Positions 1 through 9,207 are shown, counted from the first letter of the stretch. The stretch: DNA of 34,835 nt from CAYJNO01 sp964371715 (GCA_964371715.1 CAYJNO010000020.1:1-34835); one strand, 5' to 3'. Numbers and translations are program-made. The notes: generated by a model from the sequence alone, not told the origin.

Positions 1-40
1 ATTATAAAGAAGTAATAAATAATAAAGAATAGAATAGAAA

Positions 41-67
41 AAAAGAAGCTAATTTATAGCTTCTTTT
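41..67. terminator. Bidirectional intrinsic terminator
   Basis: An 11-bp hairpin (arms 41-51 and 57-67, 5-nt loop, core GAAGCT/AGCTTC) is flanked by A-rich sequence on its left and T-rich sequence on its right. It therefore has a U-tract on either strand. It lies just past the stop of the leftward VanY-like gene and would end that operon, and also any rightward transcript entering from outside the window. Confidence 0.8.
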
Positions 68-73
68 TTGATT

Positions 74-1228
74 TTATTCTGTTTCACTATCGTCTTTTGA
101 TTCAACATTCTTATCATCTTCTGCTACTTCTTTATCAGTAAATGGTTTTAAATATAATTCATAATATTCGTCATAAGTTAATTTAGACTCATATACTTTA
201 GCTGCTAAATCAACACCTAAATAACGCCAGTGCCATTCTTCTTGACTATATCCAGTAATATCTGTTTTATCATTTGCATACCTTTGGATAAATCCATACT
301 TATATGCGTTTTGAACAAGCCATAGATATTCATCTGTATCAGCAAAAGTTGAGAACGTTGTATTTGTACTAGCTACATCTACTGCTAATCCTGTCTGATG
401 CTCTGAGTGTCCAGGTTTTGCACTGAAAGTATTAGCTAGATCTTCACCATTAGCTATTACATAATTATCGTAAAGAGTTGTTTGTGTATCATATGAGCGA
501 TAAGCATTATTAGCATAAGCTCTAAGTCCTGCTTCTTGCATAGCATCAAGCATTAGAACAAACTGTTCTGCAGCTTTCTCTTCCATCGTTACCCCACTTG
601 AAGCGTATACTGTAGATAAACTTACTAGATTTGTTGGTAAATAATCTTGAGGCAAGATGTACTGTTTTGAAACATTCATATCTAATTGACCTAATAATTC
701 AACAGGTTCAATGTTTTCGTACAAAGTACGATATTCATTTGTTAGATCAAATTTAGATTCAGAATTAGTGATTGAATTAGCTTCTACATCTACGATATAT
801 GGTTCTAAATCTTCTTGATAATCAAAGACTAATAAAGGGGTAATTTCATAAAATTCTAGATTCAATAATAAATCTGCAATTTGTATATCAGTATATCCTT
901 TATCTATAAGTCTATTAAATAATAGTTTTTCATCTTCACTGATTAGAACAGTAGTCTTATAAATCTCTAAATATTTAAGATCGAAATCTGTTAGTTTTAA
1001 TGCATCATTTAATGATTCAGTATATAACTCTTGATCTAAAAACTCTTTATCTAATTTATATTCGATAATTTTATCAACAGCTGATTCATCATATCCTAAA
1101 GCTTTTAAATTATTTTCATTTATAATTGGTGGTAATGTAAAAATAAATATTAATGCAATAGATATAATAGAAACCAAAATAAATGGTTTTGAATTCAATT
1201 TTCTTTTTACTCTTCTTTTATTCTCCAT
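74..1228 (-). CDS. VanY-type D-alanyl-D-alanine carboxypeptidase (peptidase M15B), membrane-anchored
   Basis: Predicted zinc D,D-carboxypeptidase trimming the terminal D-Ala of peptidoglycan stem peptides outside the membrane. A basic N-terminus and one membrane segment (about residues 16-36) anchor it. The catalytic domain fills about 195-350 and shows the M15 zinc ligands: H277 and D284 in SEHQTGLAVD, then E330-x-W-H333. The AYRSYDTQ segment before them is also typical of VanY. Residues 40-170 are not catalytic and look helical, with related motifs GYDESAVDKII (45-55) and GYTDIQIADLL (111-121), perhaps a cell-wall or protein-binding repeat. The start is set by AGGAGG 6 nt upstream. It overlaps the stop of the RluA-type gene by 11 bp and is the last gene of the operon. 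Vancomycin resistance is not implied: no vanRS or ligase genes are nearby. Confidence 0.9.
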   Translation of the reverse strand: MENKRRVKRKLNSKPFILVSIISIALIFIFTLPPIINENNLKALGYDESAVDKIIEYKLDKEFLDQELYTESLNDALKLTDFDLKYLEIYKTTVLISEDEKLLFNRLIDKGYTDIQIADLLLNLEFYEITPLLVFDYQEDLEPYIVDVEANSITNSESKFDLTNEYRTLYENIEPVELLGQLDMNVSKQYILPQDYLPTNLVSLSTVYASSGVTMEEKAAEQFVLMLDAMQEAGLRAYANNAYRSYDTQTTLYDNYVIANGEDLANTFSAKPGHSEHQTGLAVDVASTNTTFSTFADTDEYLWLVQNAYKYGFIQRYANDKTDITGYSQEEWHWRYLGVDLAAKVYESKLTYDEYYELYLKPFTDKEVAEDDKNVESKDDSETE

Positions 1229-1880
1229 GGTGTCCTCCTATATTGAATGGATAATAATCAGGGGTTGGTGCAATAAAATTTAATTCTTCTTTAGTAGTTG
1301 GATGTAAAAATGATAACTTATAAGCCCATAGTGCCAATTGTTTTTTTTCAGCGTTATGATTATATTTTTGATCGCCAAATAAAGGTTGTTTTCTACTTGA
1401 AAACTGTACTCTTATTTGATGTGATCTTCCTGTTTTTAAATCAACTAATACTTTTGCTAAATTATCCTTTCTTGCTAAAACTTGATATGATAATTCAGCA
1501 TATTTTCCATCTTTATTAACATATGAGATATTTGTTTGATTATTTTTTAATAAATAATCAATATATGTATCTTCATCTTTTAACTTATAATCTTCTACAA
1601 TAGCAATGTATTGCTTTTTAATCTTATTTAAGCGTATTTGATCGCTTAATCTTGAAGCAGCCTTACTAGTTTTTGCAAAGACGCATATTCCACCTGTAGG
1701 GCGGTCTAAACGATGAACCAAACCTAAATAAACATTACCTGGTTTTTGATATTTTTCTTTCAAATATTTTTTGAGTAATGTTAGCATATCTTCATCTTTT
1801 GTATTGTCTTCTTGCATTGGAATGTTGAAGGGTTTTTCAACAACTAATAAATGATTATCTTCAAAGATTACTTTAATCAT
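1218..1880 (-). CDS. RluA-family RNA pseudouridine synthase
   Basis: Cytoplasmic enzyme isomerising uridine to pseudouridine in rRNA or tRNA. The family signature HRLDRPTGG is present, with the catalytic Asp at residue 59 of the protein started here, followed by the usual Lys-rich segment and the RSHQIRVQF motif. At 220 aa it is a short RluA type without an N-terminal S4 domain, like stand-alone RluA/YqcB-like enzymes, so the target site cannot be read from sequence. I prefer the ATG at 1880: it has GGAAG about 8 nt upstream, overlaps the methyltransferase stop by 8 bp (translational coupling), and starts directly with the conserved IKVIFEDNHLLVVEKP strand. An upstream ATG at 1916 would add 12 non-conserved residues and has no clear ribosome site. 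Confidence 0.9.
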   Translation of the reverse strand: MIKVIFEDNHLLVVEKPFNIPMQEDNTKDEDMLTLLKKYLKEKYQKPGNVYLGLVHRLDRPTGGICVFAKTSKAASRLSDQIRLNKIKKQYIAIVEDYKLKDEDTYIDYLLKNNQTNISYVNKDGKYAELSYQVLARKDNLAKVLVDLKTGRSHQIRVQFSSRKQPLFGDQKYNHNAEKKQLALWAYKLSFLHPTTKEELNFIAPTPDYYPFNIGGHHGE

Positions 1881-2742
1881 TTGTCCATCTTCCATAAATA
1901 CCACAAGGTAAAACAATCGAATCTTTTTTTATTGGCAATCCAACTTCACCAGTTTCAATTTTTCCATGCGGATATTTCTTTAAAATAGTTTTTCTTAAAA
2001 TATTATTTAATACGGTATTTGAAAAGCCTGTTGTGTATGCATTTATTAAAAATAATACTGGTTCATCATCTAATATATCTATACATTTTGTAATTAAATC
2101 TATTAAGTTTTCTTCAAGTTTCCAAAGTTCATTATTAGGTCCTCTTCCATATGATGGTGGATCCATGATAATTACATGATATTTATTACCACGTCTTTTT
2201 TCTCTTTCAACAAACTTAACACAATCATCAACAATGAATCTAATTTTATTTTCTTGTAAATTGGATAAATACATATTTTCTTTAGCCCAGTTAACCATAC
2301 CTTTACTGGCATCGACATGGACAACTTCAGCCCCTGCATATGAACATGCCATTGTAGCACCACCAGTATAAGCAAATAAATTTAAAGCTTTAATTGGTTT
2401 ATTAGCATTAGCTATTTTATTCATCATAAAATCCCAGTTAACAGCTTGTTCAGGAAATAATCCTGTATGTTTAAAATCAGTTGGTGATACTTTAAATGTT
2501 AGTGGGCCATAAGATACAGTCCAATCTTTAGGAAGTTTTTCTTTATATTCCCAATGACCTCCACCTTTATTTGATCTAAAATAATGTGCACTAATATTGT
2601 GCCATTCTTTATTATCATCAATAGGCCATATCGCTTGTGGATCAGGTCTTCTTAATATAATATTTCCCCATCGTTCTAATTTTTCTTTATTACCTGCATC
2701 GATTATTTCATAATCGTGCCAATTGTTTGCAATTTTTATCAT
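1873..2742 (-). CDS. Class I SAM-dependent methyltransferase, RlmI/RlmK-like
   Basis: Predicted rRNA or nucleic-acid methyltransferase. SAM-binding motif I is NLFAYTGGA, followed by the acidic VVHVDAS strand that binds the ribose. Motif IV is MDPPSYGRG, the DPP-(S/A)-type loop seen in RlmI/YccW-like 5-methylcytosine enzymes and relatives. The N-terminal third resembles the small beta domain preceding the Rossmann fold in this family. The protein is 289 aa from the chosen ATG at 2742, which has GAGGTG 4 nt upstream. The ATG 12 nt further out (2754) lacks a ribosome site and would bury that one. It is the first gene of a three-gene leftward operon whose second gene also modifies RNA. The exact target base is unknown. 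Confidence 0.82.
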   Translation of the reverse strand: MIKIANNWHDYEIIDAGNKEKLERWGNIILRRPDPQAIWPIDDNKEWHNISAHYFRSNKGGGHWEYKEKLPKDWTVSYGPLTFKVSPTDFKHTGLFPEQAVNWDFMMNKIANANKPIKALNLFAYTGGATMACSYAGAEVVHVDASKGMVNWAKENMYLSNLQENKIRFIVDDCVKFVEREKRRGNKYHVIIMDPPSYGRGPNNELWKLEENLIDLITKCIDILDDEPVLFLINAYTTGFSNTVLNNILRKTILKKYPHGKIETGEVGLPIKKDSIVLPCGIYGRWTND

Positions 2743-2758
2743 AATACACCTCATATAT

Positions 2759-2767
2759 ATAATATCA
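2759..2767 (-). promoter_or_regulatory. Candidate extended -10 promoter for the methyltransferase-RluA-VanY operon
   Basis: Read leftward, TGA-TATTAT forms an extended -10 element about 17 nt before the start codon at 2742. The matching -35 (TTACTT at 17-nt spacing) is poor. The leader would be very short. This is the best candidate in the divergent gap, not a strong one. Confidence 0.35.
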
Positions 2768-2854
2768 TAAAGTAAAATTCAAAGTAAAATTAAGCTGAAA
2801 AATAAATATAATATTAATTCTTATATTTTAAAAATTTTTAGCATATTTTTAAGC

Positions 2855-2860
2855 TATAAT
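2855..2860 (+). promoter_or_regulatory. -10 box of the pcrA promoter
   Basis: A perfect TATAAT lies 26 nt before the pcrA ATG. No good -35 is visible at 16-18 nt, where the sequence is a run of A and T. The start codon is fixed by AAAGGAG at 2874-2880, 6 nt before the ATG. The 130-bp divergent gap holds nothing else recognisable. Confidence 0.5.
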
Positions 2861-2886
2861 AGAATAGATTAATAAAGGAGTTTAGT

Positions 2887-5028
2887 ATGGATTTAATAAA
2901 TGGATTAAATGATAAGCAAAAAGAAGTAGTATTATCAGATTCAAAAGTTTTAAGAATTATTGCCGGAGCAGGATCTGGTAAAACAAAAGTTTTAACTTCA
3001 AGAATTGCTTACTTAATAAGAGAAAAAAATGTATATGAGAATAAAATTTTAGCAATTACCTTTACAAATAAAGCTGCAAATGAGATGAAAGAAAGAGTTA
3101 AAAATATTTTAAATACAGAATTTACTAATGTAATGATCTGTACAATTCACTCTTTATGTGTTCGTATTTTAAGAGAAGACATAGGTTATTTAAAATACCC
3201 AAGAAATTTTTTAATCATTGATAGTGAAGATCAAAAATCAATATTAAAAAAAATATATAAAGAATTAGATATTGATAAAAATGAAATTTCTTATTCTATG
3301 ATTTTAAACTACATATTTAACAATAAAGCAGCAGAAATTAGTATGGCTAAAGCAGAAGAATTAGCCTATGGTAATAGACATGAAATAAATAAGGTTAATA
3401 TCTATCGTCGTTATATCGAAGAATTAGATAAATTAATGGCCTTAGATTTTGATGATTTATTATTTAAGACTAGAGAATTATTTAAAAAGCATAAAGAAGT
3501 TTCAGCAAAATGGGGAAAAAGATTTCAATATATTCATGTGGATGAGTTTCAAGACGTTGATAATATTCAATATGATATTGTAAAATTATTGATTAATGAT
3601 GATTCTAATCTATATGTAGTAGGTGATCCTGACCAAACTATTTATACTTGGAGAGGTGCAGATGTTTCAATCATCATGAATTTTGAAAAAGATTTTGATA
3701 ATGTACATACAGTAATCTTAAATCAAAATTATCGTTCTACTTCAGAAATATTAGATGCTTCAAATAGTGTAATTAAAAATAATGATAATCGTATCAAAAA
3801 AGAATTAGTATCAAGTGGTACTACAGGACCAAAACCAATATATCGATTCTTTGATAGTGAAGAGTTTGAAGCTGGATATTTAGTAGAAAAAATTACAGAA
3901 TTAAAACATCAAGGTATTGAATATAAGGATATTGGTATTTTATATCGTGCCAATTATCTATCAAGAAATATAGAAAAAAGATTAATTGAGCATCAAATTC
4001 CTTACTTAATATATGGCGGTGTGCGATTTTATGAAAGACAAGAAATCAAAGATTCATTAAGCTTTTTAAGAATGGTATTAGTTAATGATGATTTAGCTTT
4101 TAATAGAATAATTAATAATCCTAAAAGAGGGATTGGTCAAAAAACATTAGATACAATCTTAGAAAAAGCAAATTTTGAAAATACAACGATGTATGAAGTA
4201 ATAAAAAATCATCGTTTATTTACAGGTAAAGTTCAAACTACTTTAGATGCATTTGTAAAAATGATAGAAGACTTTAAAGAACATGCTGAGCATATGACAA
4301 TAGAAGATTTATTAAATTATTGTTTAGATAAAAGTGGATATTTAAATACTTTAAGATTAAATAATGAAGATACGAGAATTGATAATATTAAAGAACTTGT
4401 AGGAGATATTAAAAAATTTGAACAAGAATACCCAGATAGTCAATTAGATGAATACTTACAACTCGTTGCTTTATATGGTGATAAATCACAATATGAAAGT
4501 GGAGATTTTGTACAATTAATGACTATTCATAGTTCTAAAGGTTTGGAGTTTAATTATGTCTTTGTAGTAGGTTTATCAGATGGAGTATTTCCATCAGAAA
4601 GATCTTTAGCAGAAGGAATGTCAGGACTAGAAGAAGAAAGACGTTTAATGTATGTTGCAATGACAAGAGCAAAAAAAGAGTTATATCTAACTGAAGCTGG
4701 AGGTTATAGTTACGTATTAAATCAACAAAGGAAAACATCGAGATTTATTAAAGAGATTGATGAAGAATACTTAGAGGTTATTAAACCTAAAACTCAAGTA
4801 TCAAATCAGGACAAATTTAAGTCATATGATTTTGATACACCAAGTTTTAATAAACCACAAGCACCACAAAAAAGAGTAAGATATCGAAAAGGAGACAAAG
4901 TTGAGCATACTATGTATGGAGAAGGTATTATAATTGCAGTTGAAGATAATAATTTGAAAATTGCTTTTGCATTCCCATATGGTATAAAAAAGATTGTTTC
5001 AACTTTTGCAGGAATTAAAAAAATATGA
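2887..5028 (+). CDS. pcrA: ATP-dependent DNA helicase PcrA/UvrD (superfamily 1A)
   Basis: 3'-5' DNA helicase of excision repair, replication-conflict resolution and plasmid rolling-circle replication. All SF1A motifs are seen: Q motif LNDKQKEVV (8-16), Walker A GAGSGKT (27-33), TFTNKAANEM (Ia), VDEFQD (II, D219-E220), GDPDQTIYTWRGAD (III), QNYRS (IV), TIHSSKGLEFNYVF (V) and EERRLMYVAMTRAKKEL (VI). The C-terminal 50 residues (RKGDKVEHTMYGEGIIIAV...) form the Tudor-like tail with which PcrA contacts RNA polymerase. The length of 713 aa is normal for the family. It heads a rightward operon: its TGA overlaps the ATG of the acetyltransferase gene (ATGA). The usual partner ligA does not follow it here. 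Confidence 0.96.
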   Translation: MDLINGLNDKQKEVVLSDSKVLRIIAGAGSGKTKVLTSRIAYLIREKNVYENKILAITFTNKAANEMKERVKNILNTEFTNVMICTIHSLCVRILREDIGYLKYPRNFLIIDSEDQKSILKKIYKELDIDKNEISYSMILNYIFNNKAAEISMAKAEELAYGNRHEINKVNIYRRYIEELDKLMALDFDDLLFKTRELFKKHKEVSAKWGKRFQYIHVDEFQDVDNIQYDIVKLLINDDSNLYVVGDPDQTIYTWRGADVSIIMNFEKDFDNVHTVILNQNYRSTSEILDASNSVIKNNDNRIKKELVSSGTTGPKPIYRFFDSEEFEAGYLVEKITELKHQGIEYKDIGILYRANYLSRNIEKRLIEHQIPYLIYGGVRFYERQEIKDSLSFLRMVLVNDDLAFNRIINNPKRGIGQKTLDTILEKANFENTTMYEVIKNHRLFTGKVQTTLDAFVKMIEDFKEHAEHMTIEDLLNYCLDKSGYLNTLRLNNEDTRIDNIKELVGDIKKFEQEYPDSQLDEYLQLVALYGDKSQYESGDFVQLMTIHSSKGLEFNYVFVVGLSDGVFPSERSLAEGMSGLEEERRLMYVAMTRAKKELYLTEAGGYSYVLNQQRKTSRFIKEIDEEYLEVIKPKTQVSNQDKFKSYDFDTPSFNKPQAPQKRVRYRKGDKVEHTMYGEGIIIAVEDNNLKIAFAFPYGIKKIVSTFAGIKKI

Positions 5029-5525
5029 TTAGAAAAGCAAATAAAAATGATATAGCACAAATTATGGCTATTTTTAAACAAGCAGTAATTGATTTAAAAG
5101 AACAAAATATTGATCAATGGCAAAATAATTACCCTAATGAAGCATCAATTTTAGAGGATATTAATGAAAAAAATGCCTATGTTTTAGAGGAAAATGACCA
5201 AATATATGGTTATTATTATTTAACTTTTGATAAAGAAGAAAACTATGAGTATATCGAAGATGGAAAATGGTTAAGTGAAGAAAAATACGGAACAATTCAT
5301 CGAATTGTAGTTGATAGTAAATATCAAAATCAGGGATTTGCACAAAAGTTGTTTAATCACGCTTTAGCAACAGCAATAATGAATGAAAGTAACTTAAGAA
5401 TCGATACACATAAAGATAATATTAAAATGCAAAAGTTCATTAAAAAGAATTATTTTGTTTACTGTGGTATTATTTATGTGAGTGATAAAACACCAAGATA
5501 TGCTTATGAATTAATACTTAATTAA
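5025..5525 (+). CDS. GNAT-family N-acetyltransferase
   Basis: Predicted acetyl-CoA-dependent acetyltransferase of 166 aa, a single GNAT domain. The N-terminus MIRKANKNDIAQIMAIF is the standard first strand and helix. Motif A is IHRIVVDSKYQNQGFAQKL, with the acetyl-CoA pyrophosphate loop Q101-N-Q-G-F-A106 (the common form is Q/R-x-x-G-x-G/A). The conserved segment DTHKDNIKMQKFIKKNYF near the end is typical of family members acting on small molecules or protein N-termini. The substrate cannot be told. It starts in a 4-bp ATGA overlap with pcrA, so its translation is coupled to the helicase. Confidence 0.85.
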   Translation: MIRKANKNDIAQIMAIFKQAVIDLKEQNIDQWQNNYPNEASILEDINEKNAYVLEENDQIYGYYYLTFDKEENYEYIEDGKWLSEEKYGTIHRIVVDSKYQNQGFAQKLFNHALATAIMNESNLRIDTHKDNIKMQKFIKKNYFVYCGIIYVSDKTPRYAYELILN

Positions 5526-5538
5526 GAAAGAGGACAGT

Positions 5539-6522
5539 ATGAATATTGCAATATTAGGATTAGGTGGTATAGCTGAAGTAATGGCTCATACTATTAAGCA
5601 GATGAAAGATGTAGAATGTTATGCTTGTGGATCTAGAAATCTTGAAAAAGCAGAACAATTTAAAGAAAAATATGGATTTAAAAAAGCTTATGGTAGTTAT
5701 GAAGAATTGGTTTTAGATGATAATATCGATTTAGTCTATATCGCAACTCCTCATGCAATGCATTATGAAAATATGCTTTTATGTCTAAAACATAATAAAG
5801 CAATATTATGTGAAAAAGCATTTACAGTTAATAAAAAACAAACTGAAAAAATATTAGAGATAGCTAAAGAAAAAAATATCTTAGTTGCTGAAGCAATATG
5901 GACTAGATATATGCCTTCAAGAAAAATAATAAATGATTTGATCGAATCAAACATTATAGGTGATATCAAAATATGTACAGCTAATTTAGGTTATAAAATT
6001 AATCATATAAATAGAATTATTGATCCAAAATTAGCAGGAGGATCATTACTAGATGTTGGTGTATATCCAATTAATTTCGCAACAATGGTATTTAAAGAAT
6101 ATCCTAGTTCTATTGAAGCAAGTGCAACATATACAACAACAAATGTTGATGAAACATGTAGTATTACTTTAAATTATACGAATAATAAAAAAGCAATACT
6201 GTATTGCAGTATGATTGGTAAAACAAATCGTATTGGAAGTATTGTTGGTACACTTGGTTATATCAATATTACAAATATCAATAATGTTAGTAAAATTGAA
6301 GTCTTTGACATAGATGATAACATTTTAAAATCAATAGAGATAACACATGAAATCAATGGATATGAATATCAAATTGAAGATTGTGTAAATGCAATAAAAA
6401 ATAAACAATATGAATGTGATAAAATGCCACATGAAGAAATAATTAAAGTAATGGAAGTAATGGATAATATTAGAGAAAAAATAAACCTTGTATATCCAAA
6501 GGAGATTGAAAAATGCGAATAG
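5539..6522 (+). CDS. Gfo/Idh/MocA-family NAD(P)-dependent oxidoreductase
   Basis: Predicted sugar or cyclitol dehydrogenase of 327 aa. The N-terminal Rossmann fold has the dinucleotide loop G-L-G-G-I-A (7-12). The family signature, usually EKP, appears as CEKAFTVN, with the Lys expected to take part in hydride transfer. The C-terminal half (LAGGSLLDVGVYPINFATMVF onward) is the alpha/beta substrate domain, and GVYPI is the conserved stretch holding the catalytic Asp/His region. Such proteins resemble trans-1,2-dihydrobenzene-1,2-diol dehydrogenases and related enzymes of unknown substrate. An AAAGAGG site sits 5 nt upstream. The 3' end overlaps proC by 10 bp, so the two are probably co-translated. 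Confidence 0.88.
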   Translation: MNIAILGLGGIAEVMAHTIKQMKDVECYACGSRNLEKAEQFKEKYGFKKAYGSYEELVLDDNIDLVYIATPHAMHYENMLLCLKHNKAILCEKAFTVNKKQTEKILEIAKEKNILVAEAIWTRYMPSRKIINDLIESNIIGDIKICTANLGYKINHINRIIDPKLAGGSLLDVGVYPINFATMVFKEYPSSIEASATYTTTNVDETCSITLNYTNNKKAILYCSMIGKTNRIGSIVGTLGYINITNINNVSKIEVFDIDDNILKSIEITHEINGYEYQIEDCVNAIKNKQYECDKMPHEEIIKVMEVMDNIREKINLVYPKEIEKCE

Positions 6523-7289
6523 GAGTCATCGGTTTTGGAAATATGGCAAGCGCAATGATATTCGGACTTTTTAATCATAGTGATTATCATGGAACAGTAT
6601 ATGTTAGTGCCAAAAATTACGATAAATTAAAAGAAAAAATTACAGGCTATAATATTATAGCCTGTAAAAATAATGAAGAAGTTATAGATAATAGTGATTT
6701 TATTATCTTAGGTGTCAAACCATATTATGTAGAGGAAGTTTTAAAACCTCTAAAAAAATTATTAATTAATAAAACATTGTATTCTATAGTAGCAGGTTAT
6801 AGCTTTGCTGCTTTAAAAGAATTATTGGATGAAAGTACTAAAGTATTATCTTCGATTCCTAATACTCCAATATTGGTGGGGAAGGGTATCATAATTTGCG
6901 AAGAAAATACAGATTTTTCAAGTGTGGAGAAAACATTTTTTGAAGATACATTTTCTCAAATTGCTCTAATTGAATATGTTAGTAGTGCAAATTTAAGTAT
7001 TGCTGGAACAATAACAGGATGTACGCCAGCATTTATTGATTTATTAATCGAAGCATTAAGTGATGCAGCTGTTATGAATGGTTTACCAAGAGAAATAAGT
7101 TATCGATTAATATCAAGTATGGTAGAGGGTAGTGGTAAACTACAAAATGTAACTAATATCCACCCAGGAATACTTAAAGACCAAGTATGCTCACCTAAAG
7201 GAAGCACAATAGTAGGTGTTACAACATTAGAAAAACATGGCTTTAGATATGCTTTAATTGAAGCGATTAATAATATACAAAATAAATAA
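6513..7289 (+). CDS. proC: Pyrroline-5-carboxylate reductase
   Basis: Last step of proline synthesis: NAD(P)H reduction of 1-pyrroline-5-carboxylate to L-proline in the cytoplasm. The N-terminal motif IGFGNMASAM (6-15) is the ProC dinucleotide loop. SIPNTPILVGKG and GCTPAFIDLLIEAL match the conserved central segments, and the C-terminal signature appears as DQVCSPKGSTIVGVTTLE (the usual form is SPGGTT.aGl..L). At 258 aa it is close to the normal 260-280. AAAGGAG inside the preceding gene serves its start. No proA or proB is nearby, so substrate would come from elsewhere. The next gene converges with only 3 bp between stops and no clear terminator hairpin. Confidence 0.88.
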   Translation: MRIGVIGFGNMASAMIFGLFNHSDYHGTVYVSAKNYDKLKEKITGYNIIACKNNEEVIDNSDFIILGVKPYYVEEVLKPLKKLLINKTLYSIVAGYSFAALKELLDESTKVLSSIPNTPILVGKGIIICEENTDFSSVEKTFFEDTFSQIALIEYVSSANLSIAGTITGCTPAFIDLLIEALSDAAVMNGLPREISYRLISSMVEGSGKLQNVTNIHPGILKDQVCSPKGSTIVGVTTLEKHGFRYALIEAINNIQNK

Positions 7290-7292
7290 TTT

Positions 7293-8522
7293 TTAAAAGA
7301 TTAAAGTTGTAATTAAAAAGCATATTAGACTGATATTAAATACTTTATTGATAAAAGTAATATCTTTATGTAATGACTTTGTAAAATAGATAATAAAGAC
7401 AAGTAAGACGATTAACCACCAAGACGATAATAATCTTAGCGATGTTAATCCATATGTAAAGATATAAAATGAAAGTTTAGAACATGCTGTTATTAGTAAT
7501 ATAAAGCTTTCTATCATTAAAATACTAGCAAATATTCTTGTGCCTTTTTGATTTAAAGATGAATTAATGGCAATTGAATTAAGAAATGCTGTAAAGATAA
7601 CATTTATACCAACAATGGTACATAATTCAAAGAATCCTTTTCTAGCATACTCTGAAAAAGTAAAGTTTGCTGGTAATATGCCATATAATGCGCTAAATAA
7701 ATATTCAGCTTGAAATAAGATATAAATTAAATATAAAAGAATAAAAATACTAAATAAGAAATTTATTAAATTATTTGGTATTTTTTTTATTTGTAACTTA
7801 AACATATTTATCTTTGTTACATCAAAATTTGAATTTTTGTTAAGATAAGTACTGTGTATTAAGGCAAATAAGTAGCATCCAACAGGAATAGATAATATTA
7901 AATAAATATTAAAGAAATAAAATATATCAAAATCAGTAATATTTAAAACAAAAGCTTCAAAACCTTTATCACTATTCATTAATAAATCAAGTGAGATATT
8001 AAAGATTATAAAGCTAAATAATATTATAATAATATAGATAAGTGTCAATTTAATATTTACTTTAGGTATTGATTTATGAATCGTTTTATATAGTATTGTC
8101 GTGCGTAATAATAGATGTTTAAATGGGATAAAAAAATAATTTAGTAATTCAAGTAACCAAAGATAACTTATACGCATATAAGTTAATTTATTAAATCTAG
8201 ATATTAAATATGTAACTGCTAATATATGTAATAAGTTGTAGGAGAAAAAATAAGATGTATATGTTGAACTTGAATAATTATATAAAATACTATAATCATT
8301 GTAATTTAAATTAAAAATGATAAGTAATAAACTAAAGATTAATAGGTAATGAAACCTAGTTATTTTAATGTCTTTACTTAAAAATTCAACCCAAAAAATA
8401 AAGCCAATTACAAACAATACTTGGAAAAATTGATAGTTTTGCTCATAAGCAAGAAATGAATAAATATACATGTAGCCAAGTACATAAGATAATAGTAATG
8501 AAGTAATAGTCTTCGTATGCAT
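7293..8522 (-). CDS. DUF4173-family polytopic membrane protein
   Basis: A very hydrophobic 409-aa protein with roughly ten membrane segments and no signal peptidase site. The segment FSEYARKGFFEL (289-300), followed by a long hydrophobic helix, matches the hallmark of DUF4173/DUF4153 membrane proteins (EYARrGFFEL). Their biochemical function is not established. It is the third gene of an operon after the DUF2975 protein and the XRE regulator, 4 bp downstream of the regulator stop, so it is probably controlled by that regulator. No enzymatic motif was found. Confidence 0.72.
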   Translation of the reverse strand: MHTKTITSLLLSYVLGYMYIYSFLAYEQNYQFFQVLFVIGFIFWVEFLSKDIKITRFHYLLIFSLLLIIFNLNYNDYSILYNYSSSTYTSYFFSYNLLHILAVTYLISRFNKLTYMRISYLWLLELLNYFFIPFKHLLLRTTILYKTIHKSIPKVNIKLTLIYIIIILFSFIIFNISLDLLMNSDKGFEAFVLNITDFDIFYFFNIYLILSIPVGCYLFALIHSTYLNKNSNFDVTKINMFKLQIKKIPNNLINFLFSIFILLYLIYILFQAEYLFSALYGILPANFTFSEYARKGFFELCTIVGINVIFTAFLNSIAINSSLNQKGTRIFASILMIESFILLITACSKLSFYIFTYGLTSLRLLSSWWLIVLLVFIIYFTKSLHKDITFINKVFNISLICFLITTLIF

Positions 8523-8526
8523 TAAA

Positions 8527-8736
8527 TTAATCCTCCCTTTGATATTCTATAAGATCACCAGGTTGACAGTCTAATGCCTTACATAAAGCTTCTAATGTTG
8601 AAAATCTTATAGCCTTTGCCTTTTGATTTTTTAAAATGGATAAATTAGCTGGTGTTAGATCAATCTTTTCAGCAAGCTCACTAGCACTTATTTTTCTTTT
8701 TGCCATCATTACATCAATATTAATTATTATTGCCAT
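8527..8736 (-). CDS. Small XRE/Cro-type transcriptional regulator (YozG-like)
   Basis: A 69-aa protein that is almost entirely a helix-turn-helix domain: MAKRKISASELAEKIDLTPANLSILK covers the first helices and the turn, and KAIRFSTLEALCKALDCQPGDLIEY is the conserved tail of this compact group. These stand-alone regulators are regularly found next to DUF2975 membrane proteins (compare yozG-yoaS of Bacillus subtilis). It sits between the DUF2975 and DUF4173 genes with 9-bp and 4-bp gaps. The perfect inverted repeat over the operon -35 box is the obvious candidate binding site, making autorepression likely (inference). Confidence 0.9.
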   Translation of the reverse strand: MAIIINIDVMMAKRKISASELAEKIDLTPANLSILKNQKAKAIRFSTLEALCKALDCQPGDLIEYQRED

Positions 8737-8745
8737 AAGTCCTCC

Positions 8746-9207
8746 CTAAATTGTTAGATCTAATTCATTTTTCATTTGATTAGCTTTAATAAATATTTGC
8801 ATTACAATACGGACAATTAATGCAACAAAACCAGCAGCAGCAGAAATCAAAAATAAACTAACTAAACTAAAACCAACTATAAAGCACATAAACGCTACAA
8901 ATAAACAACAAAGACTTACAATATTTAATATTTTTATATTAAAATCATTAAATATATTTCCTTTTTCAATGTTAATTAATAGTTTATATAAATTCACAAT
9001 TAAGATATACCCAGCAATACTACAACTATAGACACATAAAATAAATAGGGTTAAATCTAAATTATTTAATTTAATAAAAGGAATCATTAAAATTAAATCA
9101 ATTATAAATTTCATACTTAAATCTAATGTTACTAGAATAAAAAATAAAACTATTAATAAGAACTTTGTTAATTTAATACTGTTTGTTGTTAAAACTTTTA
9201 CACTCAT
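8746..9207 (-). CDS. DUF2975 membrane protein
   Basis: 153 aa with four hydrophobic helices (about 13-33, 41-65, 87-110 and 112-135) and a short charged tail, the layout of DUF2975 proteins such as B. subtilis YoaS. The family's role is not known; it may sense or modulate a membrane signal for the XRE partner. It is the first gene of the operon. The start is set by AAGGAGG about 7 nt upstream, and a near-consensus promoter with an overlapping inverted repeat drives it. Confidence 0.8.
   Translation of the reverse strand: MSVKVLTTNSIKLTKFLLIVLFFILVTLDLSMKFIIDLILMIPFIKLNNLDLTLFILCVYSCSIAGYILIVNLYKLLINIEKGNIFNDFNIKILNIVSLCCLFVAFMCFIVGFSLVSLFLISAAAGFVALIVRIVMQIFIKANQMKNELDLTI

Noticed and set aside
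74..1228. Vancomycin resistance locus
   Set aside because: Only a generic VanY-type peptidase is present, with no vanRS, vanHAX or racemase genes nearby.
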